From Sulfurisoma sediminicola (GTDB lineage: Bacteria; Pseudomonadota; Gammaproteobacteria; Burkholderiales; Rhodocyclaceae): a stretch of 64,000 bases of DNA. This document shows, one piece after another, positions 36,425-46,304 of this stretch. The notes under the pieces are model-generated. The model worked only from the letters and a program-made list of their open reading frames with translations. It was not told the origin of the DNA and did not search any database. Every line of letters starts with the position of its first letter. Position 1 is the stretch's first letter. The DNA lies in assembly GCF_003865015.1 (NCBI RefSeq), contig NZ_BHVV01000001.1, forward strand, positions 124,001-188,000, written 5' to 3'. Position numbers and translations under genes: made by a program.

Positions 36425-38104
36425 ATGTTCGAGTTTTTCCTACGCTTCCGTCCGTTCTTCGCCTATGCGGCACTGTTCAGCCTGTTCATCAACCTGCTGC
36501 TGCTGGTGCCCACCATATACATGCTGCAGGTGTTCGACCGGGTGATCACCAGCCGCAGTGTCGAGACGCTCGCTCTCCTGACACTGGCGTCGGTGCTCGG
36601 CCTGGCGACGATGACCTTGCTCGAGGGGATCAGGGCGCGCCTGCTCACTTCGGCCGGCATCGCTCTCGATAGTGTCCTTGGGCCCAAAGTGCTCGAACGC
36701 ATTCTGGCCGCTACGCCCGACAGTTCGCGGGGCGAGGCTGGCTACGGCCTGCGGGATGCTGGATTGCTTAGGAGTTTCCTCACCGGTCCGGGGATACTTT
36801 CTCTGTTCGACGCGCCGTGGATGCCGCTCTACGTACTGCTGATCTTTCTTTTCCATCCGCTGCTCGGCCTCATCGCCGCCCTGGGCGCGGCCGCGCTCGT
36901 AACGATCGCCGTCGTCAACGAGCGAATGACCCGCAAGTCACTCCAGGCGCTGCAGACCGCTTCGCGGCGCGCCGGGCGCTACATCGACGCCAGCCTGCGC
37001 AACTCCGAGGTGATACGCGCGCTGGGGATGGCTCAGGGAATCACGGCTCACTGGCAACGCCTGAATGGCGAAGTGCAACGCCAGCAAGTCGAGAACAACC
37101 GTACCGGCGGCTCGCTGCGCGAATTGACTAAGTTCGGACGCCAGTTCCTGCAGACCGCCATGATGGCAGCCGGCGCGTACCTGGTGATCCACCAGGACAG
37201 TACGGCCGGCGTGATGATCGCGACGACGCTGATCTTCGGAAGGGCGATGGCCCCGGTCGAGGCGATCGTGGTGGGCTGGAAAGGCCTCGTCGATGCGCAC
37301 GGGGCCTATCGACGCCTGGACACGCAGCTCAAGAACCAACAGGGTTCGCTCGTTCCGACCGAGCTGCCGGAGCCTCTGGGCCAGCTTGCGCTGGAGCGCG
37401 TCGCATTCGGCCTTGGCGAGCCGCCACGCGCCATCATCAAGGGTGTCAGCCTCTCACTGGCGGCCGGGGAGGCTCTCGGCATCATCGGCCCCAGCGCTTC
37501 GGGCAAGTCGACTCTGGCGCGATTGATCATCGGTTTGATGAAGCCCCAGTCGGGTGCGGTGAGGCTCGACGGCGCCGACATTTCGGCATGGCCGCGGGAA
37601 CGCGTCGGGCCTTTCATCGGCTACCTGCCGCAGGATGTCGAACTCTTCGCCGGCACCGTGGCCGCAAACATCGCGCGGCTGGGCGACATCGACGACGATG
37701 CCGTCGTCGCGGCGGCGCAGCGCGCCGGGGCGCACGAAATGATCTTGCGGCTTCCCCAGGGGTATGACACGCAGATCGGCGACGATGGCGCAGCCATTTC
37801 CGGGGGCCAGCGGCAGCGCATCGCCCTGGCGCGGGCACTGTATGGCTCGCCGCGACTGGTAGTTCTCGACGAGCCCAACGCCAACCTGGATTCAGAGGGC
37901 GAACTCGCCTTGATCCAGGCCCTCGCCCGACTCAAGGGCGACGGCGTCACCGTGGTCGTGATCTCCCACCGTCCCCTGATCCTGGGCAGCGTCGACAAGA
38001 TTCTGGTTCTCCGGGACGGCGTGGCCGAGGCGCTCGGGCCGAGGCAGGAGATCGTCGCGAAGCTGGCGCGTTCGCTCCCCGGCCCGGCGGGAGCCGCCGC
38101 GTGA
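36425..38104 (+). CDS. type I secretion ABC permease/ATPase (PrtD family)
   Basis: 559 residues, the usual PrtD length with no extra domain. The N-terminal membrane domain starts FAYAALFSLFINLLLLVPTI, and the conserved VFDRVITSRSVETL lies after the first helix, as in the other ABC gene of this window (VVASHSVETL), of which it is a paralogue. ATPase motifs: Walker A IGPSASGKSTLAR, signature ISGGQRQRIALARAL, Walker B LVVLDEPNANLD. The stop overlaps the HlyD gene start (GTGA, 38101-38104). The likely substrate is the giant RTX protein encoded convergent and just downstream, or the small RTX protein upstream. Confidence 0.95.
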   Translation: MFEFFLRFRPFFAYAALFSLFINLLLLVPTIYMLQVFDRVITSRSVETLALLTLASVLGLATMTLLEGIRARLLTSAGIALDSVLGPKVLERILAATPDSSRGEAGYGLRDAGLLRSFLTGPGILSLFDAPWMPLYVLLIFLFHPLLGLIAALGAAALVTIAVVNERMTRKSLQALQTASRRAGRYIDASLRNSEVIRALGMAQGITAHWQRLNGEVQRQQVENNRTGGSLRELTKFGRQFLQTAMMAAGAYLVIHQDSTAGVMIATTLIFGRAMAPVEAIVVGWKGLVDAHGAYRRLDTQLKNQQGSLVPTELPEPLGQLALERVAFGLGEPPRAIIKGVSLSLAAGEALGIIGPSASGKSTLARLIIGLMKPQSGAVRLDGADISAWPRERVGPFIGYLPQDVELFAGTVAANIARLGDIDDDAVVAAAQRAGAHEMILRLPQGYDTQIGDDGAAISGGQRQRIALARALYGSPRLVVLDEPNANLDSEGELALIQALARLKGDGVTVVVISHRPLILGSVDKILVLRDGVAEALGPRQEIVAKLARSLPGPAGAAA

Positions 38105-39456
38105 GCCGGCTGCGAGGATTTCTGGAAAAGGTGCTGCCGGCGGTCAAGGTCGAGACCGCCGACGATCCGCGCCGGCTGATCATCGCGGGACTGATCGTGC
38201 TGGGATTGACCTTCGGCATCGGCGGCATCTGGATGGTCTTCGCTCCCATATCCGGGGCCGTGGTCGCGAACGGGCTGATCAAGATCGACATGAACCGGCG
38301 GTCGGTTCAGCACCAGGAGGGCGGCATCGTCAAGCAGGTGCTCGTGCGGGACGGCGAGCGGGTGCGCCAGGGGCAGACGCTGATCGTCGTCGAGGATGTC
38401 CGCGTCGACGCCAGCTTCGATTTGATGCGCAGCCAGCATGCTGCCGAAAGGGCGCGCCAGGCGCGCCTGCTGGCGGAACGGGCCCTGGCACGGAAAGTCG
38501 ATTTTCCGCCGGACCTGGTCGCGCGCGTTTCCGACGCGCGCATCAAGGAGATCCTGGCGCGCGAAGCGGGCTTGTTCGAGGCGCGCCTCGAGAATCTCGA
38601 AGGGCAAATCCGGCTCCTCGGCGCGCAGGTGCGGCAGGCGCGGGACGAGGCGCAGGGCTTCGCCGAGCAACTGCGGGCCGAGCGCGAGGCGCTCGCGTTC
38701 CAGAAGGACGAGTTGGCGGCCAACGAGGATCTGCTGGCCAAGGGATACGTACAGAAGACTCGCGTCACCACCCTGCAGCGCGCCGTCTCCGCCTATGAGG
38801 CCCAGATCGGCGAGCACGCCGCCAAGCTCGCGGAAGCCCGGCAGAAGGGCACCGAATACGAACTTCGCATCATCCAGGCGAAGCACCAGTTCTCCCAAAA
38901 CGCGGCCGACGAACTCAAGGACAACACCTCGCGACTGGCGGAACTCGAAGAGAGGCTGCGGCCCGCCGAAGACGCCATGAAGCGACAGAATGTGGTGGCA
39001 CCGGTCGACGGCGAGGTGGTCGATCTGCGAGTGACGTCGGCGGGGACCGTGCTGGCGCCCCGGGACCTTGTCCTCGACATCGTGCCGAAGGAATCGAAGC
39101 TCATCGTCGAGGCAAGAATCCGTCCCGAGGACATCAACAGCGTTCGTATCGGCAGCGACGCCGACGTCCGGCTCACGTCCTTCAAGGCGCGCCTGACGCC
39201 CGTCGTCCAGGGCAAGGTGACCTACGTTTCGGCGGATCGCCTGACGGAAAAGGGCGGCATCGCCGGGCCCGCCGGCGCACCATACTACGCCGTTTATCTG
39301 GACGTCACCGGGGAATCGCTGCGGGCGGCGGGTAATCTCAGCTTGCAGGCGGGCATGCCGGCCGAAGTCTTCATCCGGACGGTCGAACGCACGCCGCTGC
39401 AATACCTGCTCGAGCCGATCACGGCCTACGTCAGCCGCGCATTCCGCGAGCCGTGA
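38101..39456 (+). CDS. type I secretion periplasmic adaptor (HlyD/PrtE family)
   Basis: 451 residues from a GTG start that overlaps the ABC gene. One membrane helix at about residues 28-50 (IIAGLIVLGLTFGIGGIWMV). The lipoyl half-motif HQEGGIVKQVLVRDGERVRQ lies near residues 75-94, a long coiled coil spans about 110-290, and the second lipoyl half NVVAPVDGEVVDLRVTSAG is followed by the beta-barrel part. Paralogue of the adaptor at 28413-29810. It bridges the inner-membrane ABC protein to a TolC-type channel encoded elsewhere. Confidence 0.94.
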   Translation: MSRLRGFLEKVLPAVKVETADDPRRLIIAGLIVLGLTFGIGGIWMVFAPISGAVVANGLIKIDMNRRSVQHQEGGIVKQVLVRDGERVRQGQTLIVVEDVRVDASFDLMRSQHAAERARQARLLAERALARKVDFPPDLVARVSDARIKEILAREAGLFEARLENLEGQIRLLGAQVRQARDEAQGFAEQLRAEREALAFQKDELAANEDLLAKGYVQKTRVTTLQRAVSAYEAQIGEHAAKLAEARQKGTEYELRIIQAKHQFSQNAADELKDNTSRLAELEERLRPAEDAMKRQNVVAPVDGEVVDLRVTSAGTVLAPRDLVLDIVPKESKLIVEARIRPEDINSVRIGSDADVRLTSFKARLTPVVQGKVTYVSADRLTEKGGIAGPAGAPYYAVYLDVTGESLRAAGNLSLQAGMPAEVFIRTVERTPLQYLLEPITAYVSRAFREP

Positions 39457-39502
39457 GACGCGGCCGCGAGCAGTCGGGCTAAGGCGTCCTCCCATGAAAA
39501 AA

Positions 39503-39526
39503 GCCTCCGTGGCGAACCACGGAGGC
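39503..39526 (-). terminator. rho-independent terminator after the giant RTX gene
   Basis: A 10-base-pair stem (GCCTCCGTGG / CCACGGAGGC) that on the minus strand has a TTCG tetraloop and is followed by TTTTTT. It is a textbook terminator for the 2250-residue RTX gene and also separates it from the convergent HlyD gene. Confidence 0.92.
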
Positions 39527-39551
39527 CTGTCAGTCGCTGACCCGCTGCTGC

Positions 39552-42500
39552 TTAGAACGTCGTGGCGGTGATCTCGATGTCCGCCGCGGTCAGCGTCGGC
39601 GCACCCGTCAGGGTCGCGATCAGCTGCGCCCCGCCGGCGCCACCACCATCGGCGTCGTAGTAAAGACCGCCGGTGCCGGTATCGTAGAGCACATGCTCGC
39701 CGCCCGAGACAGGCGCAACGCCTGCCAGGAAGTCGGTCGGAGCGAGCGGCCCGACGCCTCCCAGTGCGGTGAAGACGCCGTTGAACAGCGTGATGTAGTC
39801 GGACGCCCCGTCGAAACCCACGATCGTATCCGCATTGGCAGCACCGGCCACCTGGTCGAACACGAAGTAGTCGACACCGGTGCTACCGGTCAAGGTATCC
39901 GTCCCCGCACCGCCATTGAGGAAGACGCGGCCGGAGTTCGAAGCGCCACTGGCATCCAGGGTGTCCGCGCCGGCCGTGCCCTTGAGCTGCGCCCAAGCGC
40001 CGGCATCCACGTTGAGCAGATCCCCTTCGGCTGCGTTGAAGTCGGTGATGGTGTCGGTGCCGGCATCGACGTTGAACAAATCCTTGCCGGCGCCCCCGGT
40101 CATTGTGTCGTTGCCGGCGCCGCCGGTCAGGACATCCATGACATGGGCGGGATTCAGCGCGTCAACATCGTTGCCGCCGACCAGGACGTCATCTCCGGCA
40201 CCGCCATCGATCAGGATTTGTCCGGCGTTGGAGGAGCCGCTGGCATCGATGACGTCGGCCCCGGTCGTGCCGTCGAGCAGCGCCGTGGCACCAGCATCGA
40301 CGCTCAACTGATCGAACTGCGCGGCATTGAAGTCCGTAATGGTGTCGGTGCCGGACTCGACCAGGAAGATATCCATGCCGGCGCCGCCCGTCAGGATGTC
40401 GTTCCCCGCACCGCCATAAAAGATGTCCGTACCAGCACTGCCGACCAGGGTATCGTTGCCGGATCCGCCGTCGAGCTCGATCGAGCCATTGTTGGTGGCC
40501 GCGCCGACGTCGAGCGTGTCGTTGCCGGTCGTGCCTTCGACGGTAGCCATCGCCGACGCTGCGACGGTCAGGGTATCGGTGCCGCCGACATAATCGGTGA
40601 TCGTGTCGAGGCCAGCATCGACATTAAAGATGTCGGCCCCGGCGCCGCCCGTCATGATGTCGTTCCCGCCGCCACCCGTCAGCGTATCGTTGTTGGCGCC
40701 GCCGTTCAGGGTGTCGCCGCTTGTGCTGCCCACCAGAGTGTCGTTCCCGTCGCCACCGTCAAGCAGGATCAGGCCGCTGTTCGTTGCACTGCTGACGTCG
40801 AGCGTGTCGTTGCCCGCCGTGCCGACGACGTTTGCGGTCGCGCCGGCATCCACGTCCAGCAGATCACCTAGGGCGGCGTTGAAGTCGGTGACGGTGTCGG
40901 TGCCTGAATCCACCATGAAAATGTCGGCCCCGAGGCCGCCGGTCATGGTATCGGAGCCGGCACCACCCGTCAGGACGTCCGCCCCGGCACTGCCGACCAG
41001 GACATCGTTCCCCGCATAGCCGTCGATAAGTATCCTGCCTGCGTTAGTGGCGAGGCTGGCGTCCAGGGTATCGCCAGCAGCCGTGCCATCGAGTTGCGCA
41101 TTGGCGCCGCCGGCGACGCTCAACGTATCCACCGCTCCGACATAATCGGTGATGGTATCCGTGCCAGACTCGACCTCGAAGGTATCCGCTCCGGTGCCGC
41201 CCGTCAGCAGGTCGTTACCCAGCCCGCCGACAAGGCGGTCATCGCCGCCACCGCCGACAAGCACATCGGCGAAGCCGGAACCGATGAGGATGTTGGCCCC
41301 GTCGTTGCCGGTGATCATCATGCTCTGGGCGGCCGACGAGGCGACGACATTGAGTGCCGTCGTACCCGTGGTCACGCCACTTGCGTCGGAGAGGACGACG
41401 TGTTGGATATCGAAAATGCTCGAGCCGATGTTCAGGCCGTCGCCCGCGGTCGTGCTGGTGAAGCGGATGGTGTTGGTGCCGGCGCCGCCGAAGACGAAGT
41501 CGCCGGCGAGTTCCTCGTTGCTGGCGACAATGAAGACATCATCACCCGTGCCGCCGTCCAGGAAATCGACGCCCGCGCCGCCATTGATCATGTCGTTGCC
41601 CGCGCCGGCCATGACCGTGTCGTTGCCGGCCCCGGCGACGATCGTGTCGTCCCAGCCCGTGCCGACGATGGAGTTGACACCGCTGTTGCCCGTGATGGCC
41701 AGGCCCGAAGCCACCATCGACGCATCGACACCCAACTCGGTGGTTCCCGTCGTCACACCTGCGGAAGTGCCGATAACCACGGCCTCGACGCCGGACACGC
41801 TGCCGAGCATCAGGACCTGCTTGGCGACGGTGCTGGTAAAGAGGATCCTGTCGGTTCCGGTCGCACCCGTATCCGCAATGATTTCGCCGGCCGCGTAATC
41901 CGCGGTGCTGGCGATTATGTAGGTGTCGCTACCGCCCGCTCCGTCGAGCGTATCGGCCCCCGCGCCGCCGGTCAGCACGTTGTCGCCGGCGTTGCCCGTG
42001 ATGACGTTGGCCACGGTGTTACCGGTGCCGTTGATGTTGGCCACGCCCGTCAGCGTCAGGTTTTCGAAGTTGTTGGCCAGCGTCCAGGTGACGCTGGACT
42101 GGACCGTATCGACCTCGGTACCCACCGGAGTCGTCGAGGTCGTCGCGATCGTCTCGGTCACGACGTCCTTCGCGCTGTCGACAACGTAGGTATCGTTGCC
42201 GGCGCCGCCGGTCATCTTGTCGTCGCCGGTACCGCCGTCCAGCGAGTCGTTGCCGGCGCCGCCATCCAGCGTGTCGTTGCCGGCATCGCCCATGAGCACG
42301 TTGTTGCCTTCGTTGCCGGTAATGACGTTGGCCAGCGCGTTGCCGGTGCCATTGATGTTGCCGGCGCCCGCCATCAGCGTCAGGTTTTCGATGTTGGCGT
42401 TGGCGTTGAGGCCAGCTGCAGAGAGATCCCAGCTTGCGTTCGCCTTGACCAGATCGACGCCACCCGCAGTGCCGGCCGCCTCGGTGACGATCGTATCGCC

Positions 42501-45500
42501 AGCGCTCACCACGTAGGTGTCGTTGCCCGCACCACCGTCGAGGAAGTCGTTGCCAGTGCCCGTCAGTGTGTCGTTGCCGCCGCCGCCGGTCAGGGTGTTG
42601 ATGCTGCCATCACCCGTGAAGACGTCGTTGCCGGCACCGCCGAGAAGATTCTCGACGTTGATCATGCGATCGACGGCGCCGCCGGACGAAATGGCCGAGC
42701 CACCCACCAGCTGCACGGTCACACCGCTGGCGATGTCGCTGTAGTCCACGGTATCCGTGCCAGCGCCGCCATCCATGATGTCGACACCAGCGCCACCCTT
42801 GAGGGTGTCGTTGCCGGCACCGCCGAGCAGGGTATCGTCACCGCCGCCGCCCGCCAGGAAGTTGTCGTTACCGTCACCGATGAAGTAATCGGCGCCGGAG
42901 CCGCCGATCAGGTTCTCGATGTTCGCCAACTTGTCGGTGGAACCACCCGAGGCCGTGACCTGGGTCGCGCCGTTCAGGGCGATCGTGATCCCCAGCGTAT
43001 GGTCGCTGAAGTCGGCGGTATCCACACCGGCACCACCATCGAGCGTGTCGAACTGCGCAACACCACCGACTGCCGCGTCCACGCCGCCCTTGAGGACGTT
43101 GTTGCCGCCATTGCCCGTAATGACGTTGGCCAGGGTGTTGCCCGTGCCGTTGATGTTGCCCAGCCCCGTCAGCGTCAGGTTCTCGACGTTGGTCGCCAGG
43201 GCTCCCGTCAGCGTAATGCTCGTCTGGACGGTATCCGTGCCCTGGCCAGCCGATTCCGTGACCGTGTCCTTGGTGCTATCCACCACATAGATGTCGTCGC
43301 CAAGACCGCCGATCAGCTTGTCATCGCCCGCGCCGCCATCCAGCGTGTTGTTGCCCTCGTTGCCGGTGATGGTGTTTGCCAGGGCGTTGCCGGTGCCGTC
43401 GATGTTGCCCGCACCCGCCACCAGCGTGAGGTTCTCGAGGTTGGCGCCCAGCGTCCAGGTCGCATTCGCCTTGACCAGATCGACACCGCCCGTCGCCACC
43501 TCGCCGATGATGGTGTCCCCGGCGCTCACCACATAAGTGTCATTGCCCGCGCCGCCGTCGAGCGTGTCATTGCCGCCGACGCCCGTCAGCGTGTCGTTGC
43601 CACCACCACCGGTCAGGGCGTTGACGTTGGCGTCGCCGGTGAAGACGTCGTTGCCGCTGCCGCCGAGCAGGTTCTCGATGCCGACCAGAGTATCCGTCGC
43701 ACCGCCGGTGGCCGTCCCCGCGCCGCCGCTGAGCGTGACCGTGACCCCGACCATGTCGCTGAAGTCGGCCGTATCGATGCCCGAACCGCCGTTGATCGTG
43801 TCGGTGCCCGCACCGCCCTTGAGGGTGTCGTTGCCCGCGCCGCCGTCCAGGGTGTCATTGCCGCCGCCACCCTGCAGTATGTTGTCCTTGGCATCGCCCG
43901 TAAAGGTGTCGGCACCCGAACCGCCGGTCAGGTTCTCGATGTTCTTGAGTTTGTCCGCGGAGCCTCCCGACGCCGTGATGAAACCATTCACGTCGGCCAC
44001 ACCGGCAAGGTTGATGGTGACCCCAAGCGTATGGTCGCTGAAATCGGCCGTATCGATGCCGTTATCGAAGGGATCCGACGCACCGGCACCATCGAGGGTA
44101 TCGAACTGGCCGGTCGCATCCACGCCGCCCTTGAGGACATTGTTGCCGCCATTGCCCGTGATGACGTTGGCCAGAGTGTTGCCCGTGCCGTTGATGTTGC
44201 CCGACCCCGTCAGGGTCAGATTCTCGACGTTGGCGCCCAGCGTCCAGGTGACGCCCGACTGGACAGTGTCGGTGCCGGCACTGGCCAGCTCGGTAACCGT
44301 GTCCTTCGCGCTGTCGACAATATAGGTGTCGTCGTTGGCGCCGCCGGTCATCTTGTCGTCGCCGGTACCGCCGTCCAGCGTGTCGTTGCCGGCGCCGCCA
44401 TCCAGCGTGTCGTTGCCGGCATCGCCCATGAGCACGTTGTTGCCTTCGTTGCCAGTAATGACGTTGGCCAAGGTGTTGCCGGTGCCGTCGATATTGCCCG
44501 CACCAGCCACCAGCGTGAGGTTCTCGAGGTTGGCGCCCAGCGTCCAGGTCGCATTCGCCTTGACCAGATCGACACCACCCGTCGCCAACTCGGGGACGAT
44601 CATATCGAGGCCGCTGACCACGTAGGTGTCGTTGCCCGCGCCGCCGTCCAGCGTGTCATTGCCGCCGACGCCCGTCAGGGTGTCGTTGCCGCCGCCGCCG
44701 GTCAGGACGTTGACGTTGGCGTCGCCGGTGAAGAAGTCGTTGCCGCTGCCGCCGAGCAGGTTCTCGATGCCGACCAGAGTATCCGTCGCACCGCCGGTGG
44801 CCGTCCCCGCGCCGCCGCTGAGCGTGACCGTGACCCCGACCATGTCGCTGAAGTCGGCCGTATCGATTCCCGAACCGCCGTTGATCGTGTCGGTGCCCGC
44901 ACCGCCCTTGAGGGTGTCGTTACCGTTACCGCCGGTCAGGACATCGTTGCCGCCGCCGCCCTGCAGGACGTTGTCGTTGCCGTCACCCGTGAAATTGTCT
45001 ACACCGGCGCCGCCGATCAGGTTCTCGATGTTCACCAGCTTGTCGATGGAACCACCCGAGGCCGTGACCTGGTTCGTGCCGTTCAGGGCGATCGTCACCC
45101 CGAGGGTATGGTCACCGAAGTCGGCGGTATCAAGGCCGGCACCACCATCGAGTTGGTCGAACAAGCCCGTGGCTTCCACGCCCCCCTTAAGGACGTTGTT
45201 ACCGCCATTGCCCGTAATGACGTTGGCCAGGGTGTTGCCCGTGCCGTTGATGTTGCCCAGCCCCGTCAGCGTCAGGTTCTCGACGTTGGCCGCCAAGGCA
45301 CCCGTCAGCGTCACGCTCGTCCGAATTTCGTCCGTGCCGCCACCGGTCAGCTCGATGACGGTGTCCTTCGCGCTATCGACAAAGAAGATGTCGTTGCCGG
45401 CGCCGCCGGTCATCTTGTCGTCGCCCGTGCCGCCGTCCAGCGTGTCGTTGCCCGCGCCGCCGTCCAGCGTGTCATTGCCGGCATCGCCGTAGAGCACGTC

Positions 45501-46304
45501 GTTGCCGACGACCCCCGGCGACGCGAGGTCGCCGGTCAGGGTATCGTTGCCCGCCCCGCCGTACAGGGTATCGGTGCCGTCGCCACCCTGCAGGGTGTCG
45601 TTGCCATCGCCACCGTTCAGGGTATCGTCATCAGCTTCGCCATTCAGTTTGTCGTCGCCGCCGCCGCCGATCAGGTTGTCGTTGCCGGCGCCACCATTGA
45701 TGGTGTCGTTGCCGATGTCGCCGTCGATGGTGTTGGCAGATGCATTGCCGGTGATGGTGTTGTCGTGCAGGTTGCCGTTTCCGGTGAGCACGCCGGCTCC
45801 AAGCACCAGGTTCTCGACGTTGAAGGCAAGGGTATACCCGCCGAATTTGGCCTCAACGGTATCCGTGCCGCCACCGCCGCTCTCGATGACGATGTCACCC
45901 ACGTTGTCGACGATGTAGTAATCGTTGCCGGAGCCGCCCGCCAGGAGGTCCGCGCCCAGCCCGCCATCGATAGTGTCGGCAAAGGCGGTACCGATCAAGG
46001 TGTTTGCGCCACCATTGCCAACGAGCGTAAGTGCGCTCGTCACTGCCGCGGCGTTGATGTTGTGGTCGGCCGAAGGATCCGAGATCGTGATCTTTTCGAC
46101 GTTCTTGAGAAGAGCGCCGACCGTCAGCGTCTGCGCTGGCCCGGCTGCGGCAAAGCGCAACTCATCGCTGCCGGCAAGGCCGTCGATCGCACCGACAAGG
46201 ACATCGCCCGGAGCATTTACGGTGATGATGTCGTCCGAGGTGGTGGTAGCGGGCGAAGTCGTGCCGTTCAGGGCTTGCCCAGGCACTTTGGTGACGTTGG
46301 CCAT
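39552..46304 (-). CDS. giant RTX repeat protein (type I secretion substrate)
   Basis: 2250 residues, very rich in Gly, Asp, Asn, Thr and Ala, without a signal peptide. Residues 1-110 form a unique lead. From about 110 to 1450, GGxGxDxLx nonapeptide clusters alternate with a module containing ENLTLTGLGNINGTGN and VDLVKANATWTLGANLENL; these make super-repeats. About 1700-2150 hold five copies of another module of about 90 residues (core SGTDTITDFNAA, then GTxGxDTLDAS and a nonapeptide cluster). The last 100 residues (FVFDQVAGAANADTIVGFDG to the final TATTF) fit a type I secretion signal. No LapA-type N-terminal retention module is seen. AGAGGAC lies 9 bases before the ATG. Expected to be exported by the ABC-HlyD pair encoded opposite. 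Adhesin, S-layer or matrix roles are all possible. Confidence 0.93.
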   Translation of the reverse strand: MANVTKVPGQALNGTTSPATTTSDDIITVNAPGDVLVGAIDGLAGSDELRFAAAGPAQTLTVGALLKNVEKITISDPSADHNINAAAVTSALTLVGNGGANTLIGTAFADTIDGGLGADLLAGGSGNDYYIVDNVGDIVIESGGGGTDTVEAKFGGYTLAFNVENLVLGAGVLTGNGNLHDNTITGNASANTIDGDIGNDTINGGAGNDNLIGGGGDDKLNGEADDDTLNGGDGNDTLQGGDGTDTLYGGAGNDTLTGDLASPGVVGNDVLYGDAGNDTLDGGAGNDTLDGGTGDDKMTGGAGNDIFFVDSAKDTVIELTGGGTDEIRTSVTLTGALAANVENLTLTGLGNINGTGNTLANVITGNGGNNVLKGGVEATGLFDQLDGGAGLDTADFGDHTLGVTIALNGTNQVTASGGSIDKLVNIENLIGGAGVDNFTGDGNDNVLQGGGGNDVLTGGNGNDTLKGGAGTDTINGGSGIDTADFSDMVGVTVTLSGGAGTATGGATDTLVGIENLLGGSGNDFFTGDANVNVLTGGGGNDTLTGVGGNDTLDGGAGNDTYVVSGLDMIVPELATGGVDLVKANATWTLGANLENLTLVAGAGNIDGTGNTLANVITGNEGNNVLMGDAGNDTLDGGAGNDTLDGGTGDDKMTGGANDDTYIVDSAKDTVTELASAGTDTVQSGVTWTLGANVENLTLTGSGNINGTGNTLANVITGNGGNNVLKGGVDATGQFDTLDGAGASDPFDNGIDTADFSDHTLGVTINLAGVADVNGFITASGGSADKLKNIENLTGGSGADTFTGDAKDNILQGGGGNDTLDGGAGNDTLKGGAGTDTINGGSGIDTADFSDMVGVTVTLSGGAGTATGGATDTLVGIENLLGGSGNDVFTGDANVNALTGGGGNDTLTGVGGNDTLDGGAGNDTYVVSAGDTIIGEVATGGVDLVKANATWTLGANLENLTLVAGAGNIDGTGNALANTITGNEGNNTLDGGAGDDKLIGGLGDDIYVVDSTKDTVTESAGQGTDTVQTSITLTGALATNVENLTLTGLGNINGTGNTLANVITGNGGNNVLKGGVDAAVGGVAQFDTLDGGAGVDTADFSDHTLGITIALNGATQVTASGGSTDKLANIENLIGGSGADYFIGDGNDNFLAGGGGDDTLLGGAGNDTLKGGAGVDIMDGGAGTDTVDYSDIASGVTVQLVGGSAISSGGAVDRMINVENLLGGAGNDVFTGDGSINTLTGGGGNDTLTGTGNDFLDGGAGNDTYVVSAGDTIVTEAAGTAGGVDLVKANASWDLSAAGLNANANIENLTLMAGAGNINGTGNALANVITGNEGNNVLMGDAGNDTLDGGAGNDSLDGGTGDDKMTGGAGNDTYVVDSAKDVVTETIATTSTTPVGTEVDTVQSSVTWTLANNFENLTLTGVANINGTGNTVANVITGNAGDNVLTGGAGADTLDGAGGSDTYIIASTADYAAGEIIADTGATGTDRILFTSTVAKQVLMLGSVSGVEAVVIGTSAGVTTGTTELGVDASMVASGLAITGNSGVNSIVGTGWDDTIVAGAGNDTVMAGAGNDMINGGAGVDFLDGGTGDDVFIVASNEELAGDFVFGGAGTNTIRFTSTTAGDGLNIGSSIFDIQHVVLSDASGVTTGTTALNVVASSAAQSMMITGNDGANILIGSGFADVLVGGGGDDRLVGGLGNDLLTGGTGADTFEVESGTDTITDYVGAVDTLSVAGGANAQLDGTAAGDTLDASLATNAGRILIDGYAGNDVLVGSAGADVLTGGAGSDTMTGGLGADIFMVDSGTDTVTDFNAALGDLLDVDAGATANVVGTAGNDTLDVSSATNSGLILLDGGDGNDTLVGSTSGDTLNGGANNDTLTGGGGNDIMTGGAGADIFNVDAGLDTITDYVGGTDTLTVAASAMATVEGTTGNDTLDVGAATNNGSIELDGGSGNDTLVGSAGTDIFYGGAGNDILTGGAGMDIFLVESGTDTITDFNAAQFDQLSVDAGATALLDGTTGADVIDASGSSNAGQILIDGGAGDDVLVGGNDVDALNPAHVMDVLTGGAGNDTMTGGAGKDLFNVDAGTDTITDFNAAEGDLLNVDAGAWAQLKGTAGADTLDASGASNSGRVFLNGGAGTDTLTGSTGVDYFVFDQVAGAANADTIVGFDGASDYITLFNGVFTALGGVGPLAPTDFLAGVAPVSGGEHVLYDTGTGGLYYDADGGGAGGAQLIATLTGAPTLTAADIEITATTF
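43386..44923 (-). repeat. near-identical in-frame duplication inside the giant RTX gene
   Basis: Bases about 43386-43834 and 44475-44923 are nearly identical with an offset of 1089 bases (363 codons). Two further offsets, 2136 bases (near 42264 and 44400) and 2097 bases (near 43110 and 45207), are also multiples of three. The gene therefore contains recent internal duplications that can recombine without breaking the frame. Confidence 0.85.

Noticed and set aside
39552-46304. CRISPR-like or satellite repeat array
   Set aside because: The short periodic repeats are in frame and encode GGxGxDxLx nonapeptides; there are no constant repeats with unrelated spacers.
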